This document shows positions 23,436 through 35,600 of a stretch of 64,000 bases of DNA, piece after piece. The position numbers and the translations under genes are program-made. The notes below the pieces were generated by a model. It had not been told where the DNA came from and searched no databases. It worked only from the letters and a program-made list of their open reading frames with translations. Every line of letters starts with the position of its first letter. Positions within the stretch are counted from its first letter, which is position 1. The stretch covers positions 310,001 to 374,000 of the forward strand of contig BROG01000075.1 of the NCBI GenBank assembly GCA_030159075.1. The letters run 5' to 3'. Source of the stretch: Atrina japonica. Taxonomy: Eukaryota > Mollusca > Bivalvia > Pterioida > Pinnidae.

Positions 23436-23811
23436 AAGGTTCTCGAAGCCGTGAGTTAAAATTAACGTTTCGTAAGGTTGGATGTAAATGAATTGTCAGT
23501 AATGAGTGTAAGACAAGTTTTGCAAATTTTGCTTCCGCATTTAGAAATTCTGCTGTCATTGGAGGTAAACTTGTAGTCTTTACATCAACCATTTTCACTT
23601 GACATTGTTTGATTGGAATGACCCTATCGGCATTACCATACCATAATCTATCGTCATCACTGACGATGTGACTTGAGTTAATAATGTTCCGTAGGACCAC
23701 GCGAGGGACACCAACGATAACTGACATACCCGTGTCCTGAGGTATGGCAATTTGACACCTTTTTATAGTGGGCGACGTGTCAGCTACTATGTTACTTCTT
23801 TTGTCTGACAT
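23428..23811 (-). pseudogene. PLE P1 N-terminal ORF fragment
   Basis: A 127-codon fragment starting MSDKRSNIVADTS with VGVPRVVLRNIINSSH and PPMTAEFLNAEAKFAKLVLH. A decayed homologue of the VGVPRVVLRNI segment lies at about 25990-26110 upstream of the second GIY-YIG copy, so it belongs to the element. Function unknown. Confidence 0.65.
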
Positions 23812-25930
23812 TTATGAAAATAAGGTTTGAATTGCATTTTTATTGCGTTTATAGTTTTATATCGCATGTTGAAACTGCCTCTATATCAATCTCCGATATA
23901 AAACCACACACGCAATACAAATGCAATTCAAACCATATATTTACATGCAATTGACGTATTTTTCCATTGCATGGCCATTTAGTCAATGTTGCTAAGGTGA
24001 ATAGCAACGGCTAAGGGTATCTACATGACGGATAACAAAATAGTCCAAGTTATTTTTAATTCTCTACTTTATGAATTAAAAATACATTTTAGAATGTCAT
24101 ATTTCATAATTTCCTGTTAATCATTAAAGACTTTTAACACAAGTCTTACAAGTAGGTCCATGTCATGTATGTATATAGGCCTACATACGTTGAATCAATA
24201 CGTGGGGAATCAATTTTCGGTATGCAGGTATGAAGGAAATACTTCTTAACATAGGGTGAATAGCAGATCATGTAAATATATAGGTTTTACTGTATATGCC
24301 TTATGATTCTAAGTATATGTTTTGTTCTATTAATCCTATATTTGTACAATTGTGCCCTTCTTTGGACATAGCCTATTTTTATATTTTATGTGTTTTATAT
24401 GTTATTGTGAGGTGAGCGTATCAGCATTGATAGGCTAATCTGTTTTGTTCTGATATCAAATAAAGTCAATCCCTAATCTCATGATGGATAACACGTATAA
24501 AATCAGAAATAATGTCAGTAATTTTCAAAATATGACAATTCATATAATGTCTAAAAATATATCACGATAACAATGAAATAGCCTGGAATATTAAATCACG
24601 AAAATTTTCTATGTGAAAGAAACACTGGTTCAGAATAATCACGGTTTTCTCAATCACAGGTAAGTTTTACGAATACGTAATACACTGAATAAACAATACG
24701 GCAACTTGAATACAAGACAATGAAGTCCATCAGGATATCAACAGGCTTGGTTTGAATTTCTATACACAGTAGTTCGAATCAGCGTAGATAAAATTACTTA
24801 CTGTGCAAGTGCACCAGCGTATACAAGTAGTAGTTGTTGGTCGTGTCCTCACTGGAGGCTCTGTTGTGACCGGGTGTCAAAAAGTCCGTACGTTCTTTGT
24901 TAAAGATGGTTTTATTAACGACCAGATTGATGCATGGTATATCAATGACAGTGACATAAAAATTTCGGAGAAAAATATGAAGAACATCGATATGAGCAAC
25001 ATCGATATACATCTGCAAATTGAACAAATTGTTCACTATACACATCTAATACTTATCATTATAAGAGTAAAGTAAAACAATTTAATAATACGACACAAAA
25101 TATTACAAAATATTAACTATATATATACCTTTGTGTGCCACAGAGCATCAGAAATACGAAATAAATTTATAGATTTCAGGTGTGGTTGATGACTACCAAA
25201 ATATGATGTTATTGTCGTCGTGTGACAGTGCAAGTCTCTCAATTTTGCCGCGCAAAACCTTTTATACAAACGTTGCACTAACGAAACCAGTTTTACGGGA
25301 TTCTTATTTTTAGAATAAAACAACAGTATTAAGGGTAATGAAGATATGGAAAATACACCAAAATAATTCTTTAATAAAAAAAATCAAAGAACGACAACTT
25401 TGTCGATACGTGTATGAGTTATTGTTCTTATATGAACGTATACCGAACGACAACCAAGAAAGACAACAACTAACTTATAAGAGTTATTTACGTTAAAAAT
25501 ATCGTCACAATGTAATGAAATTCAACCCTGTTACAGAGTGGATTTACCAGTGAAATTCAATAAGTATCTAAACTCAACTGGTATTGGGCTATTTTGACTT
25601 CAGAATTATTTGAAAAACTTTTGAATTTGATTGTTCAGATCTCTTTTTTTGTATCAACATAGATTCCAAGATATAGAAACACTCTATATTGAAGATATGA
25701 ATAAACACACAACAGTTCGAATAATGCATCACCGTTGATCACGACAATGAAACATATTAAGAATCTATAATTGCAAATAGAAAGTAGAAAATATGCTTTT
25801 TCTACTCGTTTATATAATATATAAAAAGTAACTAAATTATAGTTTTGAAAAAAAAAAATCAAAACAAATGCTCAAGACGATCTTTTCTGTAATTAAAACT
25901 TATAAAATCATCCGAGCTTGAATTTAAAAC
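23812..25930. other. No gene or named repeat recognised
   Basis: AT-rich DNA upstream of two divergently oriented PLE copies (P1 on minus, P2 on plus). ORFs are short and show no recognised domain. A block around 25866-25905 (AATGCTCAAGACGAT) resembles 41400-41435 upstream of PLE P6 and may be PLE 5' sequence. Confidence 0.5.
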
Positions 25931-25939
25931 GAATGTATC

Positions 25940-26496
25940 GTTTCCATGAAAAGACGTTTAAAGATGTCCTTCTGTCGGGTCTCACAGAGATTGTTTGGTG
26001 CTCCTCCAGTTGTCCTCGGCGACATAACTAATTCATCATTTGTACAATCTAAAGATGACCAGTTCCGGTGCAGACATAATGATGGTTATATGCCCATAAA
26101 AATTGTCTGATTCGACTTAATGACATTTTTGACAATTCATTTTCAAAAAATATACCATCAATTTCAAAGTGTTCAGTCAAAAATTTTAAAACCTGCAATA
26201 TCTTAATAACTGATCGGGGATTCACTTGTAATATGACAAATAAGCATTACAATTTCAGAAGCTGGGATCACCTGTGTTGTAAATCTTCTAACATTGTTTA
26301 TGAAATTGAGCGTACCTTGTGTGGACTACTTTATGTTGGCGAGACAAAGGGGCCCTTAAATAATAGAATATCTGGTCATCGAGTCGAGGTTTATATTGGG
26401 GGTAACCAAATACTCCATCGACATTTCAACTCTCCTGACCATTCCATTTTGTCTATGAGAGTGTGTATAATTGAAAAAATATACCACTGGACATCG

Positions 26497-26531
<35 letters not shown>

Positions 26532-28440
26532 TCTTTCCCCCCCCCCCCCCCCCCCCCTTTTCTTCATACAAGAGACCCAACATAGATGATGCCAACAACG
26601 TTAACAAAGACTTTGATCTTCATTACATTCGCAGCTAACTTTATCCAAGTCCTTTTACACTTCTTAATGAACTTTTTTTCAGAAAGCAAGAATGAACCAC
26701 ATAATACGCACTGAACATCCCATTATAATGGACATTGCTTACCACAGACTGTTCAAACCTACACGCGTTATAAACGATAACTGTTTTGAACACAAACTTT
26801 TTCCCTTAAACTTAAATTTACAAATAAAGGTATAGACGCTTTACACTACGGTCTAAATCAACAAAAAAAATAAGTTCTTGTGTTTCGCCATATTTTAAGT
26901 ACAAGACCGCCCCTTGCATTTCATATAGCTATACACCTAGTATCGCATCCAAGCTTTTCAATTACAAACGGGTTTTGCAGTGCCTAGACATATACCATCT
27001 TCTAATAACATCGTCACACGTTAATGTGCATCATCTCCCTTAATACATAATCCTATCAGGCATGTCATCGGCGATGCCCGTTCCTTTAATTGGCGACAGA
27101 ATTTTAGTTTTAGTTATGGATTCTGTCGAGGATTATTCCAGACGATGGGCCAAACATGAACTATGAAAACATATCCATTTTTATTTAGTGGCACAGAAGT
27201 GGTAACCAAGCTGGATAGATTGCATGACCAATATGTACGGGTCCCAGCAGACAAAGACTCAAATAATATAGTTTTAATTTGTATGACACTTTACTATAAT
27301 TGTTTAATTAGAAGAACTAGGGTTTAATACCAATTTTGGTAATCCTTCATACCGATACTGATATTGAGCCATCATATTTACATTGGATACTTAAACTTCA
27401 CAAAACCCCATATAAGCAGAGGTACATAACAGGAACAGCAAATGTTCTACCAAACCTTTATCTTTACTCCTTACCAAGATACTGACGGCCGTTAAGGAGA
27501 AACCTTTGCTTCTTCCAGAAGCGGTGTAAATCAGATGTGAATAAATAAAAATTCTAAACAACTTTTAGAAAATTTGAAGGCTCACAATTTTCTCAAATTC
27601 ACGGTATCAAAACATATGACTTCTCTACTCTTTACACAACAATTCCACATCCAAAATTGCAAGAGACTTTTTAGGATCATCGACACCTTTTTTTCACTAA
27701 AGGTGGTATCCGGAAATTGAAATATCTAGGAGTTGGTTATCATGATACTTATTTTGTCCAACATCACTCTGATTCTACACATAAACACGCTGAAAATGAT
27801 ATAAAAAGGTGCTGGAATTTCTAATAGACAATATATTTTTAATGTTCGTAGATTTGGTCTTTCAAATTGTTGGCATTCCTGTGGGAACAAATTTTGCCCC
27901 TTTATTTTCTGACCTGTTTCTTTATTCAAACGAGGCAGATTTCATTCAGAAACTGGTGAATCAAAAAGAAAAAAATGCTAGCGTTGTCCTTTAATTTGAC
28001 ATATAGATATATCGAGGACGTTTTGTCAATTAAAAATGATAATTTTCATATATATGTCAATATATAAGATAATTAAACAAACACGCTTCCTACTTAGGCA
28101 TTATACTTGCTAAAGTCATAGACGAGAAATTAACAACTAAGCTATACGACAAAGGCGACGATTTCAGTTTTTCCATCGTAAATTTTCCACATGCAAGTAG
28201 TAATATTCCACAATTACCTGCATATGGCGTTTATATTTCACAAATGATCCGAATGTCAGGGCGAGTTCAAATATGAACATTTTATACACGGAGGAAACTA
28301 CTCACTCACAAATTATTGACACAGGGATATCGAAAACCGCGTTTGATGTCAACGTTCCGCAAATTTTACGATCGGTATAACAGTCTTGTTTGCGATTACT
28401 CTGTTTCACTCGCTGATGTGTGCGACACATCAGAAAACGG
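25940..28440 (+). mobile_element. Penelope-like retroelement P2, heavily decayed
   Basis: The order on the plus strand is: relic of the N-terminal ORF (about 25990-26110), GIY-YIG domain (26260-26485: NIVYEIERTLCGLLYVGETK, then NRISGHRVEV), poly-C interruption (26497-26557), LHYIRS-type linker, RT N-terminal relic (ADKDSNNIVLIC near 27250), fingers (about 27340-27420), palm (27820-28060, with VGIPVGTNFAPLFSDLFLYS and YIEDVLSI) and C-terminus to about 28390. Many stops and frameshifts are present. As in P1, GIY-YIG precedes RT. Confidence 0.82.
26497..26557. repeat. Poly-C homopolymer pair (33 C and 21 C)
   Basis: C runs at 26497-26529 and 26537-26557 are separated by TCTCTTT, replacing the sequence expected after EKIYH in the PLE. 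The complementary strand is a strong G-quadruplex candidate. It may be real or a consensus or assembly artefact. Confidence 0.9.
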
Positions 28441-31170
28441 GAGCGGTGAGAGATCGGTTTTTAATTAGATTGGTATAATGTCTGCTAATTATTATCTATG
28501 GCAAAACAACGATTAAATCATACAAATTTTGCTTTTACTTTTTTTTTACTATTCCAAAACATTCGTCATCTGCATCCATGGATGAGAACGTTTTGGGCAC
28601 TACTTCGTAAAACCTCTTATCTGAAAACGAACAAGGGAAATGACTTACATTACTTGTTATGATATCCATGTACGGGCTAAATAATTCAGTAATGTCAACC
28701 CAGGCCTATGCCAACGCATGATATACGCGTACAACTATTTACCAATCAGAACAAGACATGTTTCAATGACAAACGTATGGAAGTTTTAGTATCTGGCGCC
28801 AGATCCAATGCCTTGCTATAGTCTACACTGGTCGAGGACCAGTAGCCGGCTATGGTGTTACTTCGTCTTTACAGTCTGATCCAAATATCTTTTGTCCCTT
28901 GGTTTTGGCTGATTAATATAAAATGGTTGATTCTTACCACTTAAATTTAACGTAGCGGTATCCTGTACATACTGAATTAAAAATCCCTGTCCATGACGAA
29001 CTGAAAGTACTAAAAGCCGGGCTTACAAATACCTAAGTAATAATATTGCCTATTTTCATTCTGTTGGTGTTATTGATTCATCAATACTCTCAAACCTTGT
29101 TTTATTTCTTTATTCATACATAGGCCTATATCTAGAAAATTTATTCATACATTTATTTATTCATTTATACATGTAGCCTATATAATTATTTGAGTGAGTT
29201 GATAAAACAGCACCCATAATTCTTTCTGATTCATGTATAAATAGGTCATATGCAAATCAGAAACTCTGGGCCGTATAACTGGCATGGGATTTTGTCATAA
29301 ATTCATAATTATTTTTAATGAATTGAAACAAATGGAATTATAAGACTGCATCATTTTTAATATAATGCACAAAACTATGTTACTGAAAAAATTCATCGTA
29401 TTAATTGTATTCTTGGCACGCAGGGTGTAAAGCAACATAAAAACAAATAAAAATTGTTAACTCGAAACCTATGTTGACTTGCAGTTGTGAGATGACCCCT
29501 TATTGACCAGTCTGCATGAGTTAAGTGTGTAACAAGTTAGGTCTATTCATCTTATGTGAATTGGACAAAAGCAGGCACATTGACTATTTTAGGTAACCAT
29601 GTGCTGTGAAAACTGTTTATGTTTAGTGTCATGGCTGTTTAATGGATTGGATTTACACCCAGGCAATTTTTTTTTAAATTGGAAAGAAATCTTTCATTAT
29701 TAGTAATGGGAAACTCCCCCCCTTGAATTGCTTGATGCGATTGAAATTCAGTTTTAGTTATGTATAACCTTTGAAATCACAATGATGAGCATTTGAAATA
29801 TATAAATTATGTAGTTTTTGCAAAAAATGACTAAACCCCATTTTCAGTGGAGAGCAAACGGACTATACCTCGACATTATGTTTTTTCTTCTATTTTAGAA
29901 AATTGTCCATCATCTTGTGAATTACCAAAAGAAAGTTAAAAGAATCGTATTCTCAATAGCCGAAATCAGACAATTGCCGGCTACTAGTCCTGGCCGGGTA
30001 CTAGCAAATACCCCCGTCGTGAGTTGTCCGTTACCATTTTGAATTCTTCTCAATAATTGCTTGGCAGATTAACTGTGATTGGGATAATTCCATAGGTCAG
30101 GGGTTCGTTTTAATTTATGTATTATTGTGTTTTCCAAATTAAGGCCTAGGCTAGGAATATTTTGAATTTTATACCAAAATCTTAAATTGTGTTCTTCAAC
30201 AGAGAGTGTTACGTTATTTTGAAAAACTGGTATTATAAGTAAGTCGCAGGTCTTTTTGTTGCGATGTTTCTACAAAACATGTTGCATCATTGGGTACATT
30301 ATGCAAATAATATGAAATGAAATTTGAATTTTATATTTTGTATTTTTGTTATATACAAGACATTTTTATATCGATTGATGTCTTTTTTTCTTATCAATAA
30401 CAACAATGTTAAACTGAGACAAGTAATGTAGACTGGGATGAAATTGTCACGTCATATTTTCAAAATACATCTGTTTTTCATTGTGATAACGACACTATTA
30501 ACAATTTAATAGAAGGATAGTACTGCTAGATTGCCCTGTTCTACATAAAGCTTGCAAATCATAAGAAGGTTAACTTCAAGGTAAATTATCTTGACCCAGA
30601 CTTTAGGTGGCAAGTAATCGAACTAGTTACTAAGAAACACACATTAACAATCATCTGTCAATTTCGTAAGGAAATCGTGTCACATAATGTCAATTCACGT
30701 AACCTCATTTAAAATGCTGATACAGCACGTTTATTGCCCTGTATTATTTCGGTGAGACAATTTTAAGCTGGGCTTCGCCAAAGGCGAAAGTCAGCTATAG
30801 TCACAGAACACTTTTGCGCAATCGAATTTTTGCGCATGTGGCACCTGCTTAACAATCAGCATCAATGAAAAATGTTTACTGAAACGATTTTTAGTCTTAT
30901 TTACTGTTTTCAGTGAATTATGCACAGTCATACACAAGGCACCGGATAGCAATATTGTCGGTCCGATACAATATAGTATATTATATTAAATTACTACATG
31001 CAAAAATACAGTACATGTTTCACATGTCAAAATGTATTACAGTTTTTTGATTTGCCGTATAAACAGGAATACGTTCTTTATCACAGATGTATTTATTGGT
31101 GTTATTTAAGCCGTCATTCTAAATGTAAATACGTAGAGTGCTAGACGGGGACCAAGTTCTTTCGATATAA
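28441..31170. other. Intergenic; repeats only
   Basis: Contains a dispersed block at 28410-28472 (reverse of 2467-2515), a block at 28880-28990 shared with 17838-17950, and the long duplicate of the PARP intron at 29198-29869. I saw no coding signal. The rest (29870-31170) is unremarkable AT-rich DNA. Confidence 0.5.
29198..29869 (+). repeat. Duplicate of PARP intron segment 14347-15162
   Basis: Same orientation as the PARP-intron copy, with the same order of blocks from TAAAACAGCACCCATAATTC to GAGCAAACGGACTATACC. At its right end the 15-kb copy continues into a PARP exon fragment, whereas this copy continues into unrelated sequence. Confidence 0.75.
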
Positions 31171-31173
31171 TAT

Positions 31174-31396
31174 ACCTTTTCACGATGAATGCGTTACTAC
31201 TAATTTTATCTGCATACAAACACTTCCGAGAGGCATCAAGGCGCTTGGTGCCCAAAATGTTTCGCACATTAGACAAAATCCTACCCAATGAAAGTCAAAT
31301 TGTTCCCTGTGTTTATAACATTGGCCACGATACCAACTTGGAAGTGTAAAATGCGCAGGTGAGATTAGTATGAACGCATTTATCGTGAAAAGGTCT
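31174..31396. mobile_element. Palindromic MITE, copy 1
   Basis: Long inverted arms: ACCTTTTCACGATGAATGCG and on (31174-31232) against the complement of 31338-31396, diverged but aligned over about 58 bp. The central part includes GAGGCATCAAGGCGCTTGGT. The arms and centre resemble the element at 37511-37726. Confidence 0.8.
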
Positions 31397-32554
31397 ACCC
31401 CTGTTCGATCTGGGAATATTCGAGCTGCCAATATTCAGTAGATGCATGGGTATATGTCCCATGTGATGTGGTATATCTTGGGTTATTTTTTCATAAATGA
31501 ATGCCGATAGTGAATTTGCGAGTTAACTTATGGGTTACGTTTTAGCAAGTTTATTCTAATTATAAATGCATGCATTTATTCTTTTTAGCACCGTTGATCT
31601 CTTTCTGGATTATAGGAAATAAAACATTGCATAGAATATACATATGTTGTCACAATACCTCCATGATGGAGTAGTTAGAGCAATGGATTTTGAACCATGG
31701 TATCTCTCACTTCTGATCAGCTCAGGAACCTAATATGATTTTGTGAGAAAGTTTGCCAGTTTACTTGCTGAAGCCGATGTCCTCTGTAACCCTCTAGGAA
31801 TCAATAACTCAGAGGTGATTGTTTTGTAGAGATTTTATTTTACGTCAAGAGAGACTTTACAACATGTTCAGGTAACTGTAGCTTGTAACAAAATGTCAAT
31901 TCAAAACAAAGTAAACTAGAACAGAATTCTAGAAGATTCTACCGCATTGTGATCAACTTAAAACAGAAGGAATATCAAAATCTGTCAAAGTTTCACCTTC
32001 CGTAACCTTATTACACCATCCTAACTAGTACACATTTAGTACAGTGTATTATTTAATATTACAATCAAAAGTTTCAAAACTTGTTTTCCAAGGATGACGA
32101 TGACAGATTTGACCTAATTAACTTTACAGCTGCAACCATTATCAAAATTTAATTTATACATTTGTTTGTTATCCTTATTATTAAATTTAACTGAAATGTT
32201 GTGATAAATTGTTTCTCTTAATTATGAATTTAACTTAGTATCTAAACCAGCTGCCTGTATTTATCACATAGTGCATATCATATTTAACCTTATGGCACAC
32301 CAATTTTATTGTCTATCTATATGTATTTACAAGTTTATAATTTTACAATAAGTACCCCCCCCCTCCCCGAACGCCATAATGTTACATTTCGGACTCTTCC
32401 TCTGCCATTAAAAACTGGCCGCCACCATGTAAATGAAAAATTGTCTGTCGAGTGTGACGTAAAACACAGGTCAAAACTGAAATCCACAATACCAGTGTCA
32501 AGCATCAAGTCCTTGCGATGGGACTTAAATTTATCAGATGCTTTAATAAGTTTA

Positions 32555-32665
32555 TTCCAATGATCATCTTTCCAAGTCAAGGTTTTCTGATATACTTCGT
32601 TCCCCACCTTGACTAAAAAAGTCAAGGTTTTCTGATCCACTTCGTTCCCCACCTTGACTAAATTC
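32555..32665. repeat. Direct duplication of about 50 bp
   Basis: The block GTCAAGGTTTTCTGATNNAC followed by TTCGTTCCCCACCTTGACTAA occurs twice (about 32576-32620 and 32621-32662). Each unit is itself bounded by GTCAAGG and CCTTGAC, a short inverted repeat. A related phrase is at 34430-34465. Confidence 0.75.
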
Positions 32666-32844
32666 TCTTGTTATCGATATAGTATCTTCATAGAAGAGGA
32701 ATAGAAATATCTGTTTACAGCGGAGACCTCTCCAAGCTGCGTTTCAGAAACGCAGTTTAACTTTGAAAAAATATTAAGTGTTAAAGATTTATTTGAAATT
32801 TTGAAAATTTTGTAATTGTGAAATTCAGTTTATGTCGAAGTTAT

Positions 32845-32995
32845 ATAAAAAATCTCAGATACCAAAGTATAAATCTTTAGGATGTCCAGAATATAGGTAC
32901 AAATCTGGTAAAAATTGACAAACACAAACCTCTGGAAACCAAGAGGTAAGATCAGGTGCCATGGAGGAGTGAGCACTGGTAACACCCACCGTGAG
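32845..32995 (-). repeat. Solo PLE 3'-end fragment
   Basis: ATCTCAGATACCAAAGTATA, ATGTCCAGAATATAGGTACA and then GATCAGGTGCCATGGAGGAG. The last phrase also follows PLE coding remnants at 35520-35580 (plus orientation) and at 38435-38460. Confidence 0.65.
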
Positions 32996-33111
32996 TCTAT
33001 ATATTTATATTATCTTCATTTACATTAGTTTTGTATTCGTTTATTGTTGTTAAAGTTCATGGCATTCTTAAAAGTTTTCAGTTATAGGAAGCAGAGAGCT
33101 TTAATTACGAA

Positions 33112-33200
33112 GGAAACAAGAGGCCCAAGAGGGCCTCAATCGCTCACCTGAGAACCATCTACAAATGGGGAAAGAAAACCAAGAAGAATTTGTACATGTA
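33112..33200 (-). repeat. Dispersed repeat terminus related to 1005-1040
   Basis: AACAAGAGGCCCAAGAGGGC followed by CTCAATCGCTCACCTGAGAA is the inverted counterpart of the terminal phrase near 1020. No coding potential. Confidence 0.5.
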
Positions 33201-34296
33201 AGCTGATCTGGCTGAGGAACATAAATATTGCTGTTTTAAGAAATTCATGAAAAATTCTAGAGATTAAATGTCAGAAAAATTCTAAAACATTTTTTCAACT
33301 ATATACAAGTAAAACACATTAATGCATCATTGCGAATGCAAGGGAAGATAATTGGGGAAATCATGCAAAAATATATGAAAATGTCATATTCTGATTTCTA
33401 TGAAGAATACAAACTTGAATCATAATTCCATGTAGATGACTCAGAAATAATCTTTACGAGTTGACAGAACATCAACGCAGTTATGTTATGCAAAGTTGTT
33501 TATTAGGAACAAGTCAAAGCACATTTTGCAGTATGGGGTTAATAACACATTATATTGACACAAAATTACACATGTATGTGCCTTTCATGAAACATAAACT
33601 CAACTTCCTTATTGAAATTTCGAAATCACACTTTAGCTTTTTAAAATGACAAAAATATAGTAACAATTTGCTGAAAAATATAGGTCTACAAAACTTGTTG
33701 AAATATATGCTATTAAAGATAATTTTGGTGTCCTTTATGAATTTCAAGATATTATAAATTCGCTTTAGAATGTTTTTTACCAGTATACTCTTGTGATGGA
33801 ATTGACATTCAAAGCGATAGAATGGAGTGTTAATAATTCTTGCGCACAATTAATATGCAAATGAGTTTTGGTCAAGTTTCCCTTACAGTGTATTGGCCAG
33901 ATTTGTCTGTGAAGTTGGACATAGAAGTTACATCATTCTTAACTGATGTGTTTGACCGGATGTTTAGTTACTTTTTTGTAAAACTTAATTTTATCGAATT
34001 TAAAAGTATTCAGTATACTGAGTGCATTATAACTCATTAAAACTTACGATTGCCATCAACTCGTATCAGTACTTTCAGTACTTTGATTCAATTTATATAG
34101 CGTTTCAGGAGAAGAATTTTTAAAAACGGGGACCTTATGGGACCTATTTCATCCCACTCTGGACCGATCTGGCTGAAAACTGTAAACTTCGTATAGGACT
34201 TTTAGTGCTTGCTTCCTGTAAATTTTCGTCAAAATTCCTTCATTGGTTTTGAAACAAAAGCTAATAGTGTAAAAAAAATACACACCCTCTTACTTA

Positions 34297-34730
34297 CAAA
34301 TTATTTTTGGCACATTTCATCATTGCTACTTTTCAAAATACATTATCGACCTTTTGATCTGAAACGTGAACTAACAAATGCGCAAGTAATGTTACTTCAA
34401 AACTTTGGCCATCTTCCCCTGAGTCAAGGTGACGAACAAGTGGACCAAAAAATCTTGACTTGGGAAGATGGTCTTTGGCATAAAATTATTATATGTTCAA
34501 CATATGAACATTTCATATACAGACTACCTACTTACTAATAACAGGCAAATTATTTTTGGCACATTTCATCATTGCTCCTTTTCAAAATACAGTATCGATC
34601 TTTTGATCTGAAACATGAACTAACAAATGCGCAAGTAATGTCACTGGATAACTTTGGCCATCTTCTCCTAAGTGAAGATATGAACATTTCATATACAGAG
34701 ACTTACTACTGACTAATAAGTGATATCAGG
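34297..34730 (+). repeat. Tandem duplication (~250 bp) containing a repeat/PLE junction
   Basis: AAATTATTTTTGGCACATTT and AACTAACAAATGCGCAAGTA occur at 34297-34400 and again at 34547-34645. The second copy lacks about 70 bp. Both copies run into ATGAACATTTCATATACAGA, which corresponds to PLE coding sequence (EHFIYR), then on to the 49-bp array. Confidence 0.75.
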
Positions 34731-34759
34731 TATCGCCTTTAACGTCAATGGTCAACAAA

Positions 34760-35396
34760 TTGGACGGTCTGTATGATGGTCATGTTTGCAATTACTGTGT
34801 TCCACAAATTGGACGATCTGTATGATGGTCATGATTTCAATTACTGTGTTCCACAAATTGGACGGTCTGTATGATGGTCATGTTTGCAATTACTGTGTTC
34901 CACAAATTGGACGGTCTGTATGATGGCCATGTTTTCAATTACTGTGTTCCACAAATTGGACGGTCTGTATGATGGTCATGTTTGCAATTACTGTGTTCCA
35001 CAAATTTGACGGTCTGTATGATGGCTATGATTTCAATTACTGTGTTCCACAAATTGGACGGTCTGTATGATGGTCATGTTTGCAATTACTGTGTTCCACA
35101 AATTGGACGGTCTGTATGATGGCCATGTTTTCAATTACTGTGTTCCACAAATTGGACGGTCTGTATGATGGTCATGTTTGCAATTACTGTGTTCCACAAA
35201 TTTGACGGTCTGTATGATGGCTATGTTTGCAATTACTGTGTTCCACAAATTTGACGGTCTGTATGATGGCCATGTTTTCAATTACTGTGTTCCACAAATT
35301 TGACGGTCTGTATGATGGCCATGTTTTCAATTACTGTGTTCCAAAAATTTGACGGTCTGTATGATGGCCATGTTTTCAATTACTGTTTCACCAAAT
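34760..35396 (+). repeat. 49-bp minisatellite derived from PLE coding sequence, 13 copies
   Basis: Thirteen units with strict 49-bp period contain GGACGGTCTGTATGATGGTC, ATGTTTGCAATTACTGTG and TTCCACAAAT. The unit resembles the PLE C-terminal coding segment near 42950-43000 (CGCAAATTTTACGGTCGG ... TGTTTGCGATTACTCTGTT). PLE sequence flanks the array on both sides, so it is an expansion inside a PLE fragment. Confidence 0.88.
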
Positions 35397-35600
35397 GAAA
35401 TGTTGAGTACCTGTTAACTGGCGATTGTTGTTTTATCTGTACCAATTGTGACAATAATTTACCACTCACTTATTCCTATAATTTTGATTGTACTGCCGGC
35501 TGTTATGACCGGTCAACAGGGGATGTTTACTCCTCCATGGCACCTGATCCCACCTCTGGATTTCCAGAGGACAGTGTTTGTCGAATGTTCACCAGAGTTG
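35397..35600 (+). repeat. PLE 3' fragment (P4) downstream of the 49-bp array
   Basis: It continues AATGAAATGTTGAGTACCTG, then GGTCAACAGGGGATGTTTAC and CATGGCACCTGATCCCACCT, colinear with 43010-43170 of PLE P6. Confidence 0.75.

Larger units (their letters stand above)
20711..23811 (-). mobile_element. Penelope-like retroelement P1 (GIY-YIG upstream of RT), degenerate
   Basis: Read on the minus strand, blocks occur in this order: an N-terminal ORF (23811-23428), a GIY-YIG endonuclease domain (23435-23166), a linker with the segment FFKVKFANKGIDALNIS (22823-22584), the RT N-terminal region (22409-22008), finger/palm pieces (21974-21771) and the RT palm (21718-20993). The 3' untranslated part extends to 20711. 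Canonical Penelope elements have GIY-YIG at the C-terminus; upstream placement is the permuted Naiad/Chlamys type. The copy is dead: it has frameshifts, stops, an internal 70-bp ectopic duplication and an RT palm motif YIED in place of YxDD. Confidence 0.88.

Noticed and set aside
24803..25075. 90-codon ORF (MQVHQRIQVVVVGRVLTGGS...)
   Set aside because: No recognisable domain, splice context or repeat relation; length is within chance expectation.
26356..26607. ORF with a Gly/Pro homopolymer (PPPP on plus, GGGG on minus)
   Set aside because: A product of the poly-C runs inserted in a dead PLE.
31660..31745. tRNA-like phrase GTAGTTAGAGCAATGGATTT
   Set aside because: It resembles an A box, but no B box follows at the proper distance.
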